Source: AG41 sp035943095
Lineage (GTDB): Bacteria; Gemmatimonadota; Gemmatimonadetes; Gemmatimonadales; GWC2-71-9
Direction of reading: 5' to 3'
DNA length: 45,927 bases
Assembly (NCBI GenBank): GCA_035943095.1
Contig: DASZCN010000027.1
Location: 1 to 45,927, forward strand
The notes under the pieces are model-generated. The model was not told where the DNA came from and did no database searches. It saw only the letters and a list, made by a program, of their open reading frames with translations. Positions 22,715-31,637 of the stretch are shown here, piece by piece. Each line of letters opens with the position of its first letter. Positions within the stretch are counted from its first letter, which is position 1. Position numbers and translations under genes: made by a program.

Positions 22715-24244
22715 TTAGCCGGCCGGCACTTTCGGCTTGGGGAACAGAATGGGTGGCTTAGCGATACGCTGCCCGCTCACGTCGAGCCCAGGCACGTCTC
22801 CCAGCAGGACGGTCTCCAGGGCGGGGGCCTCCAGGAACAGCGCCCAGATCGCCCGGGCCGCGGTAGGGATGAAGGGCTGGGCCAAAAGCGCGAGCCGCGC
22901 CACGGTGCAAGCGAGACCGGCGAGGACCTGATCGAGCTCTGCGTCCTTGCCGGCCTTCGCGAGCGCCCACGGCGTGGTCTCCTGGATGTAGCGATTGGCG
23001 CGGGCGGCGAGCTCGATCCACTGTGCCGCGCCTTCCTCGAGGCGATAGGCATCCATCGCCTGCTGGTACGCGGCCGCCCGCTCGCATGCGGCCACCTCGA
23101 GTGGCCCGTGGTCCCCCCCCCCCGTGGCGCGGGGGACCGTACCGTCGCGATAGCGGTGGATCATGTCGAGCGAGCGCTTCACGAGGTTGCCGAGCGTGTC
23201 CGCGAGGTCGGCGTTGTAGCGGGCGTCGAGCCGCTCCCATGTGAAGTCCCCGTCGTTCGCGAAGCCGACCTCGCGCAGCAAGAAGTAGCGCAACGCGTCC
23301 ACGCCGCGATGGTCGATCGCCTCGTCGACGCTCAACGCGTCCCCGCTCGACTTCGACACCTTGGCGCCGCCCCACTGGACGTATCCGTGCGCCCACACGA
23401 GCCGCGGCAGCGGGAGATCGGCCGAGAGCAGCATGGCCGGCCAGAGCGCGCAGTGCAAGCGCGTGATGCCTTTGCCGATCACGTGCAGGTCCGCCGGCCA
23501 GAGGCGCTCGAAGCCCGGCTGCGGGAATCCGGCGGCGGTGATGTAATTGATGAGTGCGTCGAACCAGACGTACACCGTGTGTTCGGGTGCGCCCGGGAAC
23601 GGAATGCCCCAGGGGAACCGCGCGCGGGAGATGGACACGTCTTCGAGGCCGTCCTCGAGCAGGCGCAGGATCTCATTGCGGCGAATCTCTGGCTCGACCT
23701 TGAACTCGCCCGACGTGATGAGCGCGTGGAGGCGTTCGGCGTAACGGCTCAGTCGAAAGAAGTAGTTCGTCTCCTTCAACCGCTGTAGCGTGAGCGTGGG
23801 GTGCTCGACGCAATGGCCGTCGACGATCTGGGACGGCTGCTTGAACTCCTCGCACCCGACACAATAGAGCCCTTCGTACTCGCCGATGAAGATGTCGTCC
23901 GGATGGCGCTCGCGGATCCGGCCGACGAATGCGGTCACCGAGGCCGCGTGGCGCGGCTCGGTGGTGCGGATCCAGTCGTCGTTCGAGCAGCCGAGGCGGC
24001 GCCACGTGGCCTCGAATCGGGCGGCGATCCGATCGACCCACGCCTGCGGCGCCAAGCCGTGCTTCTCGGCGGCCTGCGCGACCTTCTGCCCGTGCTCGTC
24101 CATGCCCATCACGAAGTGGACGTCGTCGCCTGTGAGCCGGTGGTAGCGGGCGATGCAGTCCGCGCCGATCTTCTCGAGCGCGTGCCCGAGGTGCGGCTCG
24201 CCGTTCGAGTAATCGATGGCGGTGGTGAGGTAGAACTTAGGCAT
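22715..24244 (-). CDS. metG: methionyl-tRNA synthetase
   Basis: Charges tRNA-Met; 509 residues. The class I signature is HLGH (18-21), with MGMDEHGQKV, a zinc-knuckle remnant CVGCEEF and a later Cys-His (about 128-150), WFDALINYI, the KMSKS loop as KVSKS (about 296), then the anticodon-binding helical domain (NRYIQETTPWALAK). It lacks the C-terminal tRNA-binding domain found in longer MetRS. The ATG overlaps the ricT stop by 8 nt. A run of 11 C (23113-23123; G on the coding strand) encodes the Gly-rich stretch TGGGD between domains, a slippage-prone site in an essential gene. Confidence 0.96.
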   Translation of the reverse strand: MPKFYLTTAIDYSNGEPHLGHALEKIGADCIARYHRLTGDDVHFVMGMDEHGQKVAQAAEKHGLAPQAWVDRIAARFEATWRRLGCSNDDWIRTTEPRHAASVTAFVGRIRERHPDDIFIGEYEGLYCVGCEEFKQPSQIVDGHCVEHPTLTLQRLKETNYFFRLSRYAERLHALITSGEFKVEPEIRRNEILRLLEDGLEDVSISRARFPWGIPFPGAPEHTVYVWFDALINYITAAGFPQPGFERLWPADLHVIGKGITRLHCALWPAMLLSADLPLPRLVWAHGYVQWGGAKVSKSSGDALSVDEAIDHRGVDALRYFLLREVGFANDGDFTWERLDARYNADLADTLGNLVKRSLDMIHRYRDGTVPRATGGGDHGPLEVAACERAAAYQQAMDAYRLEEGAAQWIELAARANRYIQETTPWALAKAGKDAELDQVLAGLACTVARLALLAQPFIPTAARAIWALFLEAPALETVLLGDVPGLDVSGQRIAKPPILFPKPKVPAG

Positions 24245-25100
24245 CGGCGACTTCGGTCTTGAGCGTCTCGAGCGACAACACGCGCGTATCGCCCCCCTCG
24301 GTGCGCAGCGTCACCGTCTCGCGGAAGATGTCCACGAGGAGCACGCGTTCGGCGCCGACCTTGGTGCGCAGCGTCTTGCCTTCCTTTGGAAAGCGCCGGC
24401 GTGTCTGCACGTAGAAGTCGTGCTCGTACCGGAGGCAGCACAGCAAGCGGCCGCAGCCTCCGGAGATCTGCGACGGGTTGAGGGAGAGGTGCTGGTCCTT
24501 CGCAAGCGCCAGGCTGACGGGCCGGAGCTCTGGCAGCCAGCTCGAGCAGCAGTACTGGCGGCCGCAGCGTCCCACGCCGTCGAGCCGCTTGGCTTCATCT
24601 CGCGCGCCGATCTGGCGCAGCTCGATGCGGGTGCGAAATGCGCTCGCCAAATCGCGCACCAGGGCACGAAAGTCGACGCGCTGCTCGGCGGTGAAGTACA
24701 CGGTCAGCTTCTTGCGGTCCCACTGCCACTCGGCGTCGGACACTTTCATGAGGAGTGCGTGCCGCTTCACTTGGTCCATCACCCGGCGTCGCACGTCGCC
24801 CTCCTCAGCGTGCAGCTGGTCGGCCTGGGCCGAGTCCGTGGCGGTGGCACGTCGGAGCACGCGGTGCAGGGTCGCGGGCTCCTCCGCGGGGGGGGGGCGA
24901 GGACCGGCCAGACTGCACCCGCTGCAGCCCGTGCCGCATTTCTTGGCGGCCACTGGGCCGAGCGCCGACACGCGGCCGAAATCCTGGCCGCGCTCGACTT
25001 CGACGATCACCGGATCGTGTAAGGCGAGGGGCTCTGCGGATGGCCAGCTGAAATATTCTTTACGGTTCCCTTTGAACCGGACTTCGACGACGTCGGTCAA
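24237..25100 (-). CDS. ricT: PSP1-domain protein, RicT/YaaT-like
   Basis: A 287-residue cytosolic protein of the PSP1 C-terminal family. The hallmark region is RCGRQYCCSSWL, then NPSQISGGCGRLLCCLRYEHDFY. An N-terminal beta domain (VVEVRFKGNRKEYF) and a Cys-rich segment KKCGTGCSGCS at about 54-64 precede it. In Bacillus, RicT acts with RicA and RicF in an Fe-S-bearing complex that affects RNase Y processing; the same activity here is inference. The start is TTG at 25100, one nt after the accA stop; no other start fits the conserved N-terminus. A run of ten G (24888-24897) encodes the Pro-rich linker. Coupled to metG. Confidence 0.88.
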   Translation of the reverse strand: MTDVVEVRFKGNRKEYFSWPSAEPLALHDPVIVEVERGQDFGRVSALGPVAAKKCGTGCSGCSLAGPRPPPAEEPATLHRVLRRATATDSAQADQLHAEEGDVRRRVMDQVKRHALLMKVSDAEWQWDRKKLTVYFTAEQRVDFRALVRDLASAFRTRIELRQIGARDEAKRLDGVGRCGRQYCCSSWLPELRPVSLALAKDQHLSLNPSQISGGCGRLLCCLRYEHDFYVQTRRRFPKEGKTLRTKVGAERVLLVDIFRETVTLRTEGGDTRVLSLETLKTEVADA

Positions 25101-25101
25101 C

Positions 25102-26061
25102 TCACTTCTCGCTCAGCGCTCCCATGGAAAGGTACTTCTCTTCCCGCCGTTTGAGGAGCTTTTCGATCTTGACCTTGCGGAGCTGGCGTGCCTGGCGGCG
25201 CAGGGCGTCGCCGAGCGCCTCGGCTGCGGCCTCGGGGTCGGCGTGCGCGCCGCCCGGCGGCTCCGCAATGATCTCGTCGATCACGCCGAGCTCGAGCAGA
25301 TCGTCCGCCGTGATCTTGAGGGCTTCGGCCGCCCGCTCCCGCTGGCTCGCGTCCTTCCAGAGGATGGCCGCGCACCCCTCGGGCGAAATCACCGAATACA
25401 CGGAATTCTCGAGCATGACCACGCGATCGGCGAGCCCGACGGCGAGCGCGCCTCCCGAGCCCCCCTCGCCGATGACGGCGGTGATGATCGGCGTGCGGAG
25501 CGTCGCCATTTCGACCAGGTTGCGGGCAATCGCCTCCGCCTGGCCCCGCTCTTCGGCCCCGAGGCCCGGGTAGGCCCCCGGCGTATCGACCAGGGTGATC
25601 ACGGGGGCGCGGAACTGCTCCGCCAGATGCATCAGCCGCAGCGCCTTGCGGTATCCCTCTGGGTGCGCCATCCCGAAGTTGCGCCGCAGGTTCTCCTTCG
25701 TGTCGCGGCCCTTCTGGTGACCGATCACCATGACGCTCATGCCGTCGAGCCGCGCCCACCCGCCCACGATCGCCGGATCGTCCCGGAACAGCCGGTCGCC
25801 GTGCAGCTCCACGAAATCCGTGAACACGGTGCTCAGGTAGTCGAGGGTGTAGGGGCGCTTCGGATGCCGCGCCACCTGGACCCGTTGCATCGGCGTGAGG
25901 TTCTTGTAGACCTCGGCACGCAGCTCGGCGAGACGTTTTTCGAGGGGCGCGAGCTCTTTGGTCATGTCGACCGCCGTCTCGCCTGCCACGCGCTTCACTT
26001 CCTCGATCTGGCGCTCGAGCTCGAGGAGCGGACGCTCAAATTCCAACGTGTGCGTCGCCAC
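25102..26061 (-). CDS. accA: acetyl-CoA carboxylase carboxyltransferase subunit alpha
   Basis: Transfers the carboxyl from biotin carboxyl carrier protein to acetyl-CoA, the committed step of fatty acid synthesis; works with AccD, which is not in the window. 319 residues, normal length. Clear family motifs are ELHGDRLFRDDPAIVGG, QKGRDTKENLRRNFGMAHPEGYRKA, VDTPGAYPGLGAEERGQ, GEGGSGGALA and YSVISPEGCAAILWKD. The N-terminal coiled coil (LELERQIEEVKRVA) is present. The GTG start lies 3 nt after the dnaE stop, so the gene depends on the dnaE transcript. The dnaE-accA adjacency is also seen in E. coli. Confidence 0.97.
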   Translation of the reverse strand: MATHTLEFERPLLELERQIEEVKRVAGETAVDMTKELAPLEKRLAELRAEVYKNLTPMQRVQVARHPKRPYTLDYLSTVFTDFVELHGDRLFRDDPAIVGGWARLDGMSVMVIGHQKGRDTKENLRRNFGMAHPEGYRKALRLMHLAEQFRAPVITLVDTPGAYPGLGAEERGQAEAIARNLVEMATLRTPIITAVIGEGGSGGALAVGLADRVVMLENSVYSVISPEGCAAILWKDASQRERAAEALKITADDLLELGVIDEIIAEPPGGAHADPEAAAEALGDALRRQARQLRKVKIEKLLKRREEKYLSMGALSEK

Positions 26062-26064
26062 GGG

Positions 26065-29000
26065 TCAGGTCGTTCTGACGAGGTGTACGCGGTCTGGCCC
26101 GATCACCTCGCGCAGCGCCGCGAGCAGGTCGTCCGCGGCATCGACTCGCAGGGAGCGGCTGCGCAGCCGGGTTGCCCTGACCCCGGGGGCGAGCCCGGGG
26201 AGCGGGCCATCCCCGTTCCCCTGCTCCTCCTGCCACTCGACCAGCACCGGAGCCGGGCCCGGGTGAGCGGCACACAGGGCGGCCACCGCCCGCGTCGCTT
26301 CGGGCGGCGGCGGGGCGTCGGGCGACCAGCGGAGGGCGACGCCGATCGCGCCCGAGGCCTTGAGCTCCTCGAGGGGCCGGGCGGCTTCGACGATGAACGG
26401 CGCCTGCTCCTCCCCGCGGTCACGGGCGCTGTAGCTGCCCGAGAGGAGCAGCGACCGGTCGGCGTGGATCACGTCGTTCAGCTTGGCCCAGGCCTCTGGA
26501 AACACCAGCGCCTCCGCGGTGCCGTGAAAGTCTTCGAGCGTGAGGCGCGCGTACTCCGCGCCCGTCTTTTTCGAGATCTGCCGTTTGACCACCGTGACCA
26601 CCGCCGCCACGCGCACCTTCTGGTCGCTCCACTCCCCCAGGGTGGCCGTGGTCCGCGTCCCGAAAAGCTCCACTTCGAGACGGTATCGCGCGAGAGGGTG
26701 CCCGGAGATGAAGAAGCCAAGCACGGCTTTCTCGCGCGCCAGGCGGTCGTGCTCGCTCCAGGGGGGAACGTCAGGGAGCAGGGAGCCGGGAGCAGGGAGC
26801 CGGGCTGGTTCGCCGAACAGGCCCACTTGGCCCGACTCGCGCTCGCCCTGCCGCGCCTGTGCCTCGGCGAAGGCGCCCTCGAGGGCCGCGATCAGCTGGG
26901 CCCGCTCCCCCCCTCCGTTGCCGGTCAGCGAGTCACAGGCTCCGGCATCGATCAGTGCTTCGAGCACGCGCTTATTGCAGAGTCGCAAATCGATCCGGTC
27001 GCACAGGTCCACGAGCGACGCGTAGGGCCCGCCGCGCGAGCGGCCCGCGATGATGGACTCGATCGCTCCCGCTCCGACGTTCTTGATGCCGCCGAGCCCG
27101 AACCGGAGCCGCCGCTCGGCGACCACGGTGAACTTGAAACCCGACTCGTTCACGTCGGGGGGCAGCACATCGAGTCCCAGCTCTCGGGCCTCGTTGATGT
27201 AGCGCACCACGGTGTCCGTGTCGCCGATTTCGGAGGAGAGCAGCGCCGACATGAACTCGGCCGGGTAGTGCACCTTGAGCCAGGCGGTCTGGTAGGACAG
27301 CACCGAGTACGCGACGGCGTGCGACTTGTTGAAGCCGTACCGCCCGAACGTCTCGATCTGCGCGGCGATGTCCTCGATCACGCGCCGAGTGTGGCCAAGA
27401 GCGACCGCGCGCTCCACGAACCGACCCAGCTCGCGCTGAATCAGCTCCTTGTCCTTCTTTCCCACGGCCTTGCGCAGCACGTCGGCTTCAGCGAGCGAGA
27501 AGCCGGCGAGCACGTGCGCGATGCGCATCACCTGCTCCTGATAGGTGATGACGCCATAGGTGGGCTTCAGGATCTCGGCGAGCGCGGGATGGGGGTAGCG
27601 TACCGGCTCGCGACCGAGCTTGCGATTGATGAAGACGAGATGCATCCCGGTGTCGAGCGGGCCCGGACGGAGCAGGGCGTTGGTCGCCACGAGGTCGTCG
27701 AAGCGATCGCACTTCATACTGCGCAGGCAATCGCTGGCGAGCGGCGACTCGAACTGGAAGACGCCGGCCGTTCGGCCCGAGCCAAGCAGCTCGTAGACGG
27801 CGGGGTCGGCGAGGTCGAGCCGGTTCATGTCGAGCGTCACGCCATGGCGCTCACGGACCATCGCGCTCGCATCGTGGATCACCGTTAGCGTCCGGAGGCC
27901 GAGGACGTCGATCTTGAGCATCCCGACCTTCTCGAGCGCGACCATGTCGTATTGCGTGATGATCGCGGCCGCCTCCTGCGGCGCCAGGCAGACGGGCACG
28001 TAGTCGGTGAGCGGTCCGGGAGCGATCACCACTCCCGCCGCGTGCACGGAAGCATGACGCGCCAGGCCTTCGATCCGCGTGCCCAGCTCGAGAATCTTGC
28101 GGACGCGGTCGTCCTGGCGCACGAGCTGCCGCAGCTCGGGCGATCGCGCCGCAGCCTCCTCCAGCGTCACGGCGACGCCTGGGCCCGCCGGGATCATTTT
28201 CGTGAAGCGATCCACCTCGCCCGGCTCCACCCGCAGCGTGCGCGCGACGTCCCGGAAGGCGGCCCGCGCCTTCAGGGTCCCGAACGTGATGATCTGCCCG
28301 ACCGAATCCCGCCCGTACCGCTCCCGGATGTACTGGATGACCTCGCCACGGCGCTCGAAACAGAAGTCGAGGTCGATATCGGGCATCGAGATGCGCTCGG
28401 GGTTCAGAAACCGCTCGAACAGCAGGTCGAACTGGAGCGGGTCGACGTCCGTGATGCCGAGGGCGTAGGCCACGAGCGAGCCCGCGGCCGACCCGCGACC
28501 AGGGCCTACCGGAATGCCCCGGTCCTTCGCGGCCTTCACGATGTCGTAGACGATCAGGAAGTATCCGGCGTAGCCGGTGTGCGAGATGACCTGCAGCTCG
28601 TAGTCGAGCCGCGCCTGCACGTCCTGGGACAGGGCGTCGCCGTAGCGGCCGCGCGCCCCGGCGCGCGCGAGGTGCATGAGCAGGTCGTTGTCGCTGGCGA
28701 ACTCGGGCGGCCGAGGGTACTGGGGCAGGAAATAGCGCTTTTCGAAGTCGAACTCACATAGCCCCGCGACGCGCTGTGTTTCCTCCACCACCTCAGGGTG
28801 GTCGGTGAACAGGGCGCGCATCTCGGGCTCCGACTTGACGTAGCTCTCCTGTCCGAAGAACCGAAAGCGGTTGGGGTCGTCCAGATCTTTTCCGGTACCG
28901 ATCGCTAGCAGCACGTCGTGAGCTTCGGCGTCCTCTTTCCTCAGGTAGTGGGCGTCGTTCGTGGCGACGACCGGAAGGCCGAGCTCCTGGGCCAGCTGGA

Positions 29001-29574
29001 ACATTCCGGCGGTGACGGTCTTCTCGTCGGCCAGCCCGTGGTTCTGGACCTCGAGCCAGAATCCGTCGGGACCGAATACGCGCGCGAAGTACTGGGCACT
29101 CGCTTTCGCCGCCTCGTAGTTGCCCTGCCTGAGGTACAGCGCGATCTCGCCGGACAGGCAGGCGGCCAGGCCGATCACGCCGTCCGAGTATCGCTCCAGC
29201 ACCTCGCGGTCGATGCGCGGTCGACGGTAGAACCCTTCGAGAAAACCGATGGAGGACAGCTTGACGAGGTGGTGATAGCCGGTGCGGTTCTTCGCGAGGA
29301 GGACGAGGTGCGAGTAGGGACCCGGCGCGTCGGCCGGCCGCTCGCGCCGGTGCCGATCGCCGAACGCGAGGTACGCTTCGAAGCCCAGGATCGGACGGAT
29401 CTTGCGGGCCCGCGCCTCGGCATAGAACTGCCACGCCCCGTGCAGGACGCCGTGGTCCGTGATCGCGAGCGAGTCCATCCCGAGCGCCTGGACCCGCTCG
29501 AGCAAGTCGGGGATCCGGTTGGCGCCGTCGAGGAGGGAGTACTCGCTGTGGGTATGGAGGTGAACGAACGCCAT
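26065..29574 (-). CDS. dnaE: DNA polymerase III subunit alpha
   Basis: Replicative polymerase; 1169 residues. The PHP domain begins at once (HLHTHSEYSLLDGA, 5-18), followed by the C-family palm with PDIDLDFCFERRGEVI (about 396), VGPGRGSAAGSLVAYALGI, GVVIAPGPL, the fingers (YQEQVMRIAHVLAGFSLAEADVLRKAVGKKD), the tandem HhH region, LGFFISGHPL, then an OB domain and C-terminal tail. The Met at 29574 is chosen over 29592 because a TTGACA-N17-TATGAT promoter puts the transcript start near 29581. A 7-bp repeat array (26774-26804) encodes the linker LPAPGSLLP before the OB domain. First gene of dnaE-accA-ricT-metG. Confidence 0.97.
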   Translation of the reverse strand: MAFVHLHTHSEYSLLDGANRIPDLLERVQALGMDSLAITDHGVLHGAWQFYAEARARKIRPILGFEAYLAFGDRHRRERPADAPGPYSHLVLLAKNRTGYHHLVKLSSIGFLEGFYRRPRIDREVLERYSDGVIGLAACLSGEIALYLRQGNYEAAKASAQYFARVFGPDGFWLEVQNHGLADEKTVTAGMFQLAQELGLPVVATNDAHYLRKEDAEAHDVLLAIGTGKDLDDPNRFRFFGQESYVKSEPEMRALFTDHPEVVEETQRVAGLCEFDFEKRYFLPQYPRPPEFASDNDLLMHLARAGARGRYGDALSQDVQARLDYELQVISHTGYAGYFLIVYDIVKAAKDRGIPVGPGRGSAAGSLVAYALGITDVDPLQFDLLFERFLNPERISMPDIDLDFCFERRGEVIQYIRERYGRDSVGQIITFGTLKARAAFRDVARTLRVEPGEVDRFTKMIPAGPGVAVTLEEAAARSPELRQLVRQDDRVRKILELGTRIEGLARHASVHAAGVVIAPGPLTDYVPVCLAPQEAAAIITQYDMVALEKVGMLKIDVLGLRTLTVIHDASAMVRERHGVTLDMNRLDLADPAVYELLGSGRTAGVFQFESPLASDCLRSMKCDRFDDLVATNALLRPGPLDTGMHLVFINRKLGREPVRYPHPALAEILKPTYGVITYQEQVMRIAHVLAGFSLAEADVLRKAVGKKDKELIQRELGRFVERAVALGHTRRVIEDIAAQIETFGRYGFNKSHAVAYSVLSYQTAWLKVHYPAEFMSALLSSEIGDTDTVVRYINEARELGLDVLPPDVNESGFKFTVVAERRLRFGLGGIKNVGAGAIESIIAGRSRGGPYASLVDLCDRIDLRLCNKRVLEALIDAGACDSLTGNGGGERAQLIAALEGAFAEAQARQGERESGQVGLFGEPARLPAPGSLLPDVPPWSEHDRLAREKAVLGFFISGHPLARYRLEVELFGTRTTATLGEWSDQKVRVAAVVTVVKRQISKKTGAEYARLTLEDFHGTAEALVFPEAWAKLNDVIHADRSLLLSGSYSARDRGEEQAPFIVEAARPLEELKASGAIGVALRWSPDAPPPPEATRAVAALCAAHPGPAPVLVEWQEEQGNGDGPLPGLAPGVRATRLRSRSLRVDAADDLLAALREVIGPDRVHLVRTT
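26774..26804. repeat. 7-bp tandem repeat GGGAGC(A/C), 4 units, inside dnaE
   Basis: Four consecutive units alternating GGGAGCA and GGGAGCC. Related arrays occur in the E2 gene (41897-41917; three tracts in 42117-42206) and in lipB (38765-38790), always in predicted linkers or loops. Confidence 0.8.
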
Positions 29575-29587
29575 ACGGCTACGGGGA

Positions 29588-29616
29588 ATCATACCGGCGC
29601 TTCGGTGCATTGTCAA
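29588..29616 (-). promoter_or_regulatory. dnaE promoter
   Basis: Minus strand: TTGACA (29611-29616), 17 nt, TATGAT (29588-29593), near-consensus sigma70. The expected transcript start near 29581 leaves a leader of about 7 nt before the ATG at 29574, with no SD. Its -35 overlaps that of the divergent antiporter promoter. Confidence 0.8.
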
Positions 29617-29639
29617 AAGCGCGCGGCGCCGGATATCTT
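29610..29639 (+). promoter_or_regulatory. antiporter promoter
   Basis: Plus strand: TTGTCA (29610-29615), 18 nt, TATCTT (29634-29639). Only 8 nt separate the -10 from the ATG at 29648, implying a leaderless mRNA. The 7-mer TTGTCAA serves as -35 for both directions. Confidence 0.7.
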
Positions 29640-29647
29640 GTGGCCCC

Positions 29648-31006
29648 ATGCGCCGCGTCGCGAGCCTGTTCGCGCTAGGTGTGGTGATGGCGCTGCTGCA
29701 TCGCGCGACCGCGAGCGGCCCACTCGAGGCGCGGGCCACGCTCGCGCTCGCGTTCCTGTTGCTCGCGGCGTACCTGGGCGGCGACCTCGCGCGGCGGGCG
29801 CGGTTGCCCCGCATCACCGGGTACGTGCTCGTGGGCTTCGCCGCCGGTCCGGCGTGGCTCGGACTGATCAGGCGCGAGGAAGTTGAAGCGCTGGGCTTTC
29901 TGCGCGACGCCGCGCTCGCCCTCATCGCGCTCACCGTGGGATGGACGCTGCGACTCGCCGAGCTGCGTCGCGATCGGCTCGCGCTGACGCGCGTCGCCGC
30001 CGGCGCCGTCGCATTCCCATTCGTCGTGGTCTCTCTCGTCGCCCTCTCGGTGACGCCGTGGCTTCCGTTCACGGCGCATCAGCCGCTGGGCGATCGCGTG
30101 ACGGTGTCGCTCGTCCTCGGCACGCTGGCCGCGGCTTCATCGCCGGTGATCGCGATGGCCACGCTCGAGGAGCTTGACGCGCACGGTCCGCTGGCGCGCG
30201 GGCTGCTCGGCGTCACGGTCGCCCAGGACGTGCTGGTGGTGGTCCTCTTCGCGCTCGTCATCGCGCTGAGCAAGACGTTTGCGAGCGCCGGCACGGTGAC
30301 CCTCGCGGTCGCGGGGCTCGCCGTGGGAGGTCTCGTCGCCTCGCTCGCGGTCGGGCTCCTGCTAGGGTACGCCGTGCGCCGTGCCCAGCACCTGATGCGC
30401 CGCGACGCGGGCGTCCTCCTCCTCACCGTCGCGTTCGTCGCGCCCCAGGTCGCCCGCCTGGCCCACCTCGACACCTTGATCATCGCGCTCGCGGCGGGGT
30501 TCTACCTCGGGAACTTCGCGCCCGCCCCGGAAGCGGATACGTTGCGTGCCGAAATGCAACGCGGCTCGCTCGTCGTGTACGCGCTGTTCTTTGCGGCGAG
30601 CGGTGCCGGGATGCGAGTGGGCATCCTGGCGGATTGGTGGCCCTGGGCGCTGCTCCTGATTGGCCTGCGGGCCGTGAGCCTGCGCTACGGTGTCCGTTGG
30701 GCCGGACGTCATGCGAGTGTGACGCCCGCCCTCGCCCGGGAGGGCTGGCTCGCGCTCATTTCCCAGCTGGGAATGGCGACTGTGCTGGCGCAGCTCGCCC
30801 GACGCGCCTTCCCCGAATGGGGGGTCTCCCTCGAGACCCTGCTCGTAGCGATGATTGGAGTCCACACGCTGGTGGGGCCGATCTGTTTCCGCTTGGCCCT
30901 TGAGCGCGCCGGAGAAATCGCCGATAGGTCAGGGGGAGGGGGATCACGTGATGCTGAAGGGTCTGTGGGCGGTGGGGGTGTCGTCGCTCATGGCGGCGGC
31001 CTGTAG
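29648..31006 (+). CDS. CPA2-type cation:proton antiporter
   Basis: A 452-residue inner-membrane transporter with about 12-13 hydrophobic helices, of the Kef/NapA (CPA2) group. Recognisable parts are RLPRITGYVLVGFAAGP (helix 2 region), a SSPVIAMATLEEL stretch, GLLGVTVAQDVLVVVLFALV (with the Q-D motif where CPA2 proteins carry transport carboxylates) and DTLIIALAAGFYLGNF. No TrkA-N domain. Probably exchanges Na+ or K+ for H+. The last 18 codons overlap the next gene by 56 bp and encode a Gly-rich tail unlike a family end. It is transcribed divergently from dnaE with overlapping promoters and no SD. Confidence 0.85.
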   Translation: MRRVASLFALGVVMALLHRATASGPLEARATLALAFLLLAAYLGGDLARRARLPRITGYVLVGFAAGPAWLGLIRREEVEALGFLRDAALALIALTVGWTLRLAELRRDRLALTRVAAGAVAFPFVVVSLVALSVTPWLPFTAHQPLGDRVTVSLVLGTLAAASSPVIAMATLEELDAHGPLARGLLGVTVAQDVLVVVLFALVIALSKTFASAGTVTLAVAGLAVGGLVASLAVGLLLGYAVRRAQHLMRRDAGVLLLTVAFVAPQVARLAHLDTLIIALAAGFYLGNFAPAPEADTLRAEMQRGSLVVYALFFAASGAGMRVGILADWWPWALLLIGLRAVSLRYGVRWAGRHASVTPALAREGWLALISQLGMATVLAQLARRAFPEWGVSLETLLVAMIGVHTLVGPICFRLALERAGEIADRSGGGGSRDAEGSVGGGGVVAHGGGL

Positions 31007-31637
31007 CTCGTCCAGTCCGCCGGCGCCAAAGCCGCTGAGCCCGTGCACCACGACGAGCGGTGGCCAGGTGAACATCGGAGTCGCCGCGTACACGGCGGTC
31101 GACCCCACCCAGACAGCGGGGTGCGCCGTGTTCCCGGCGAATCCGGGCTCCGCCGGCGTGCAGTACCTCGTCATCGCGCAGTCGGCGAGCAGCGTCCCGG
31201 ACGACTCGCAGGCCTTCAAGCTGGGCGGGACGGGCCTCGCCGCTCCCCCGCTCACGAGCGGCCCGGCAGGCCCATCGAGTATCGCGCAGCAGTTCGACCG
31301 GACCCTGCGCCTGGCGGAACGCGCGCTCGCGGCGCAGGCTCCGCCGCGACGCCACCCCGCCGAGCTGCAGTACGTCAAGTGGCAGTTCCGCACGGCGTTT
31401 CCCACGTTCAATTCAAAGTGCAGCTCGAAGATTCCCGCCGTGTTTCCTCTGGCACCGCCGGCTGTCACGGGCAGCTCGGCGCAGCTGGCGGGCATGCTGC
31501 GCGCGGGGTCCGGCAATTATTACCTGATGCAGCAGGCAGCCAGCGCGCCGAGCTTCGCGTTGTTGTTTTCGACCAGCGCCGGGTCGGCGCTCCGCACGTC
31601 GCTCATTCCGCAGCTCGCCGTGCTCCGCCTGCAATAA
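30951..31637 (+). CDS. lipoprotein of unknown function
   Basis: A 228-residue lipoprotein: signal MLKGLWAVGVSSLMAAAC, then a Ser/Pro-rich linker and an apparently beta domain (VNIGVAAYTAVDP, then SAGVQYLVIAQSAS). A helical stretch follows (QQFDRTLRLAERALAAQ), with a further Cys region and an Ala/Ser-rich C-terminus. AGGGGGAGGGGG lies just upstream; the ATG at 30951 is directly preceded by a GTG (30948). It begins 56 bp inside the antiporter gene, and its TAA overlaps the next ATG (TAATG), so translation is coupled to the PorV-like gene. No family recognised; it may be a surface partner of that barrel (inference). Confidence 0.75.
   Translation: MLKGLWAVGVSSLMAAACSSSSPPAPKPLSPCTTTSGGQVNIGVAAYTAVDPTQTAGCAVFPANPGSAGVQYLVIAQSASSVPDDSQAFKLGGTGLAAPPLTSGPAGPSSIAQQFDRTLRLAERALAAQAPPRRHPAELQYVKWQFRTAFPTFNSKCSSKIPAVFPLAPPAVTGSSAQLAGMLRAGSGNYYLMQQAASAPSFALLFSTSAGSALRTSLIPQLAVLRLQ

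Noticed and set aside
24478..27888. 1136-codon plus-strand ORF
   Set aside because: Antisense of ricT, accA and dnaE; high-GC shadow frame with low-complexity Arg/Ala-rich translation.
29575..30072. Long N-terminal extension of dnaE, including the Met at 29592
   Set aside because: It would overlap the antiporter gene and the dnaE promoter; the -10 box covers 29588-29593 and the family's PHP domain starts right at 29574.
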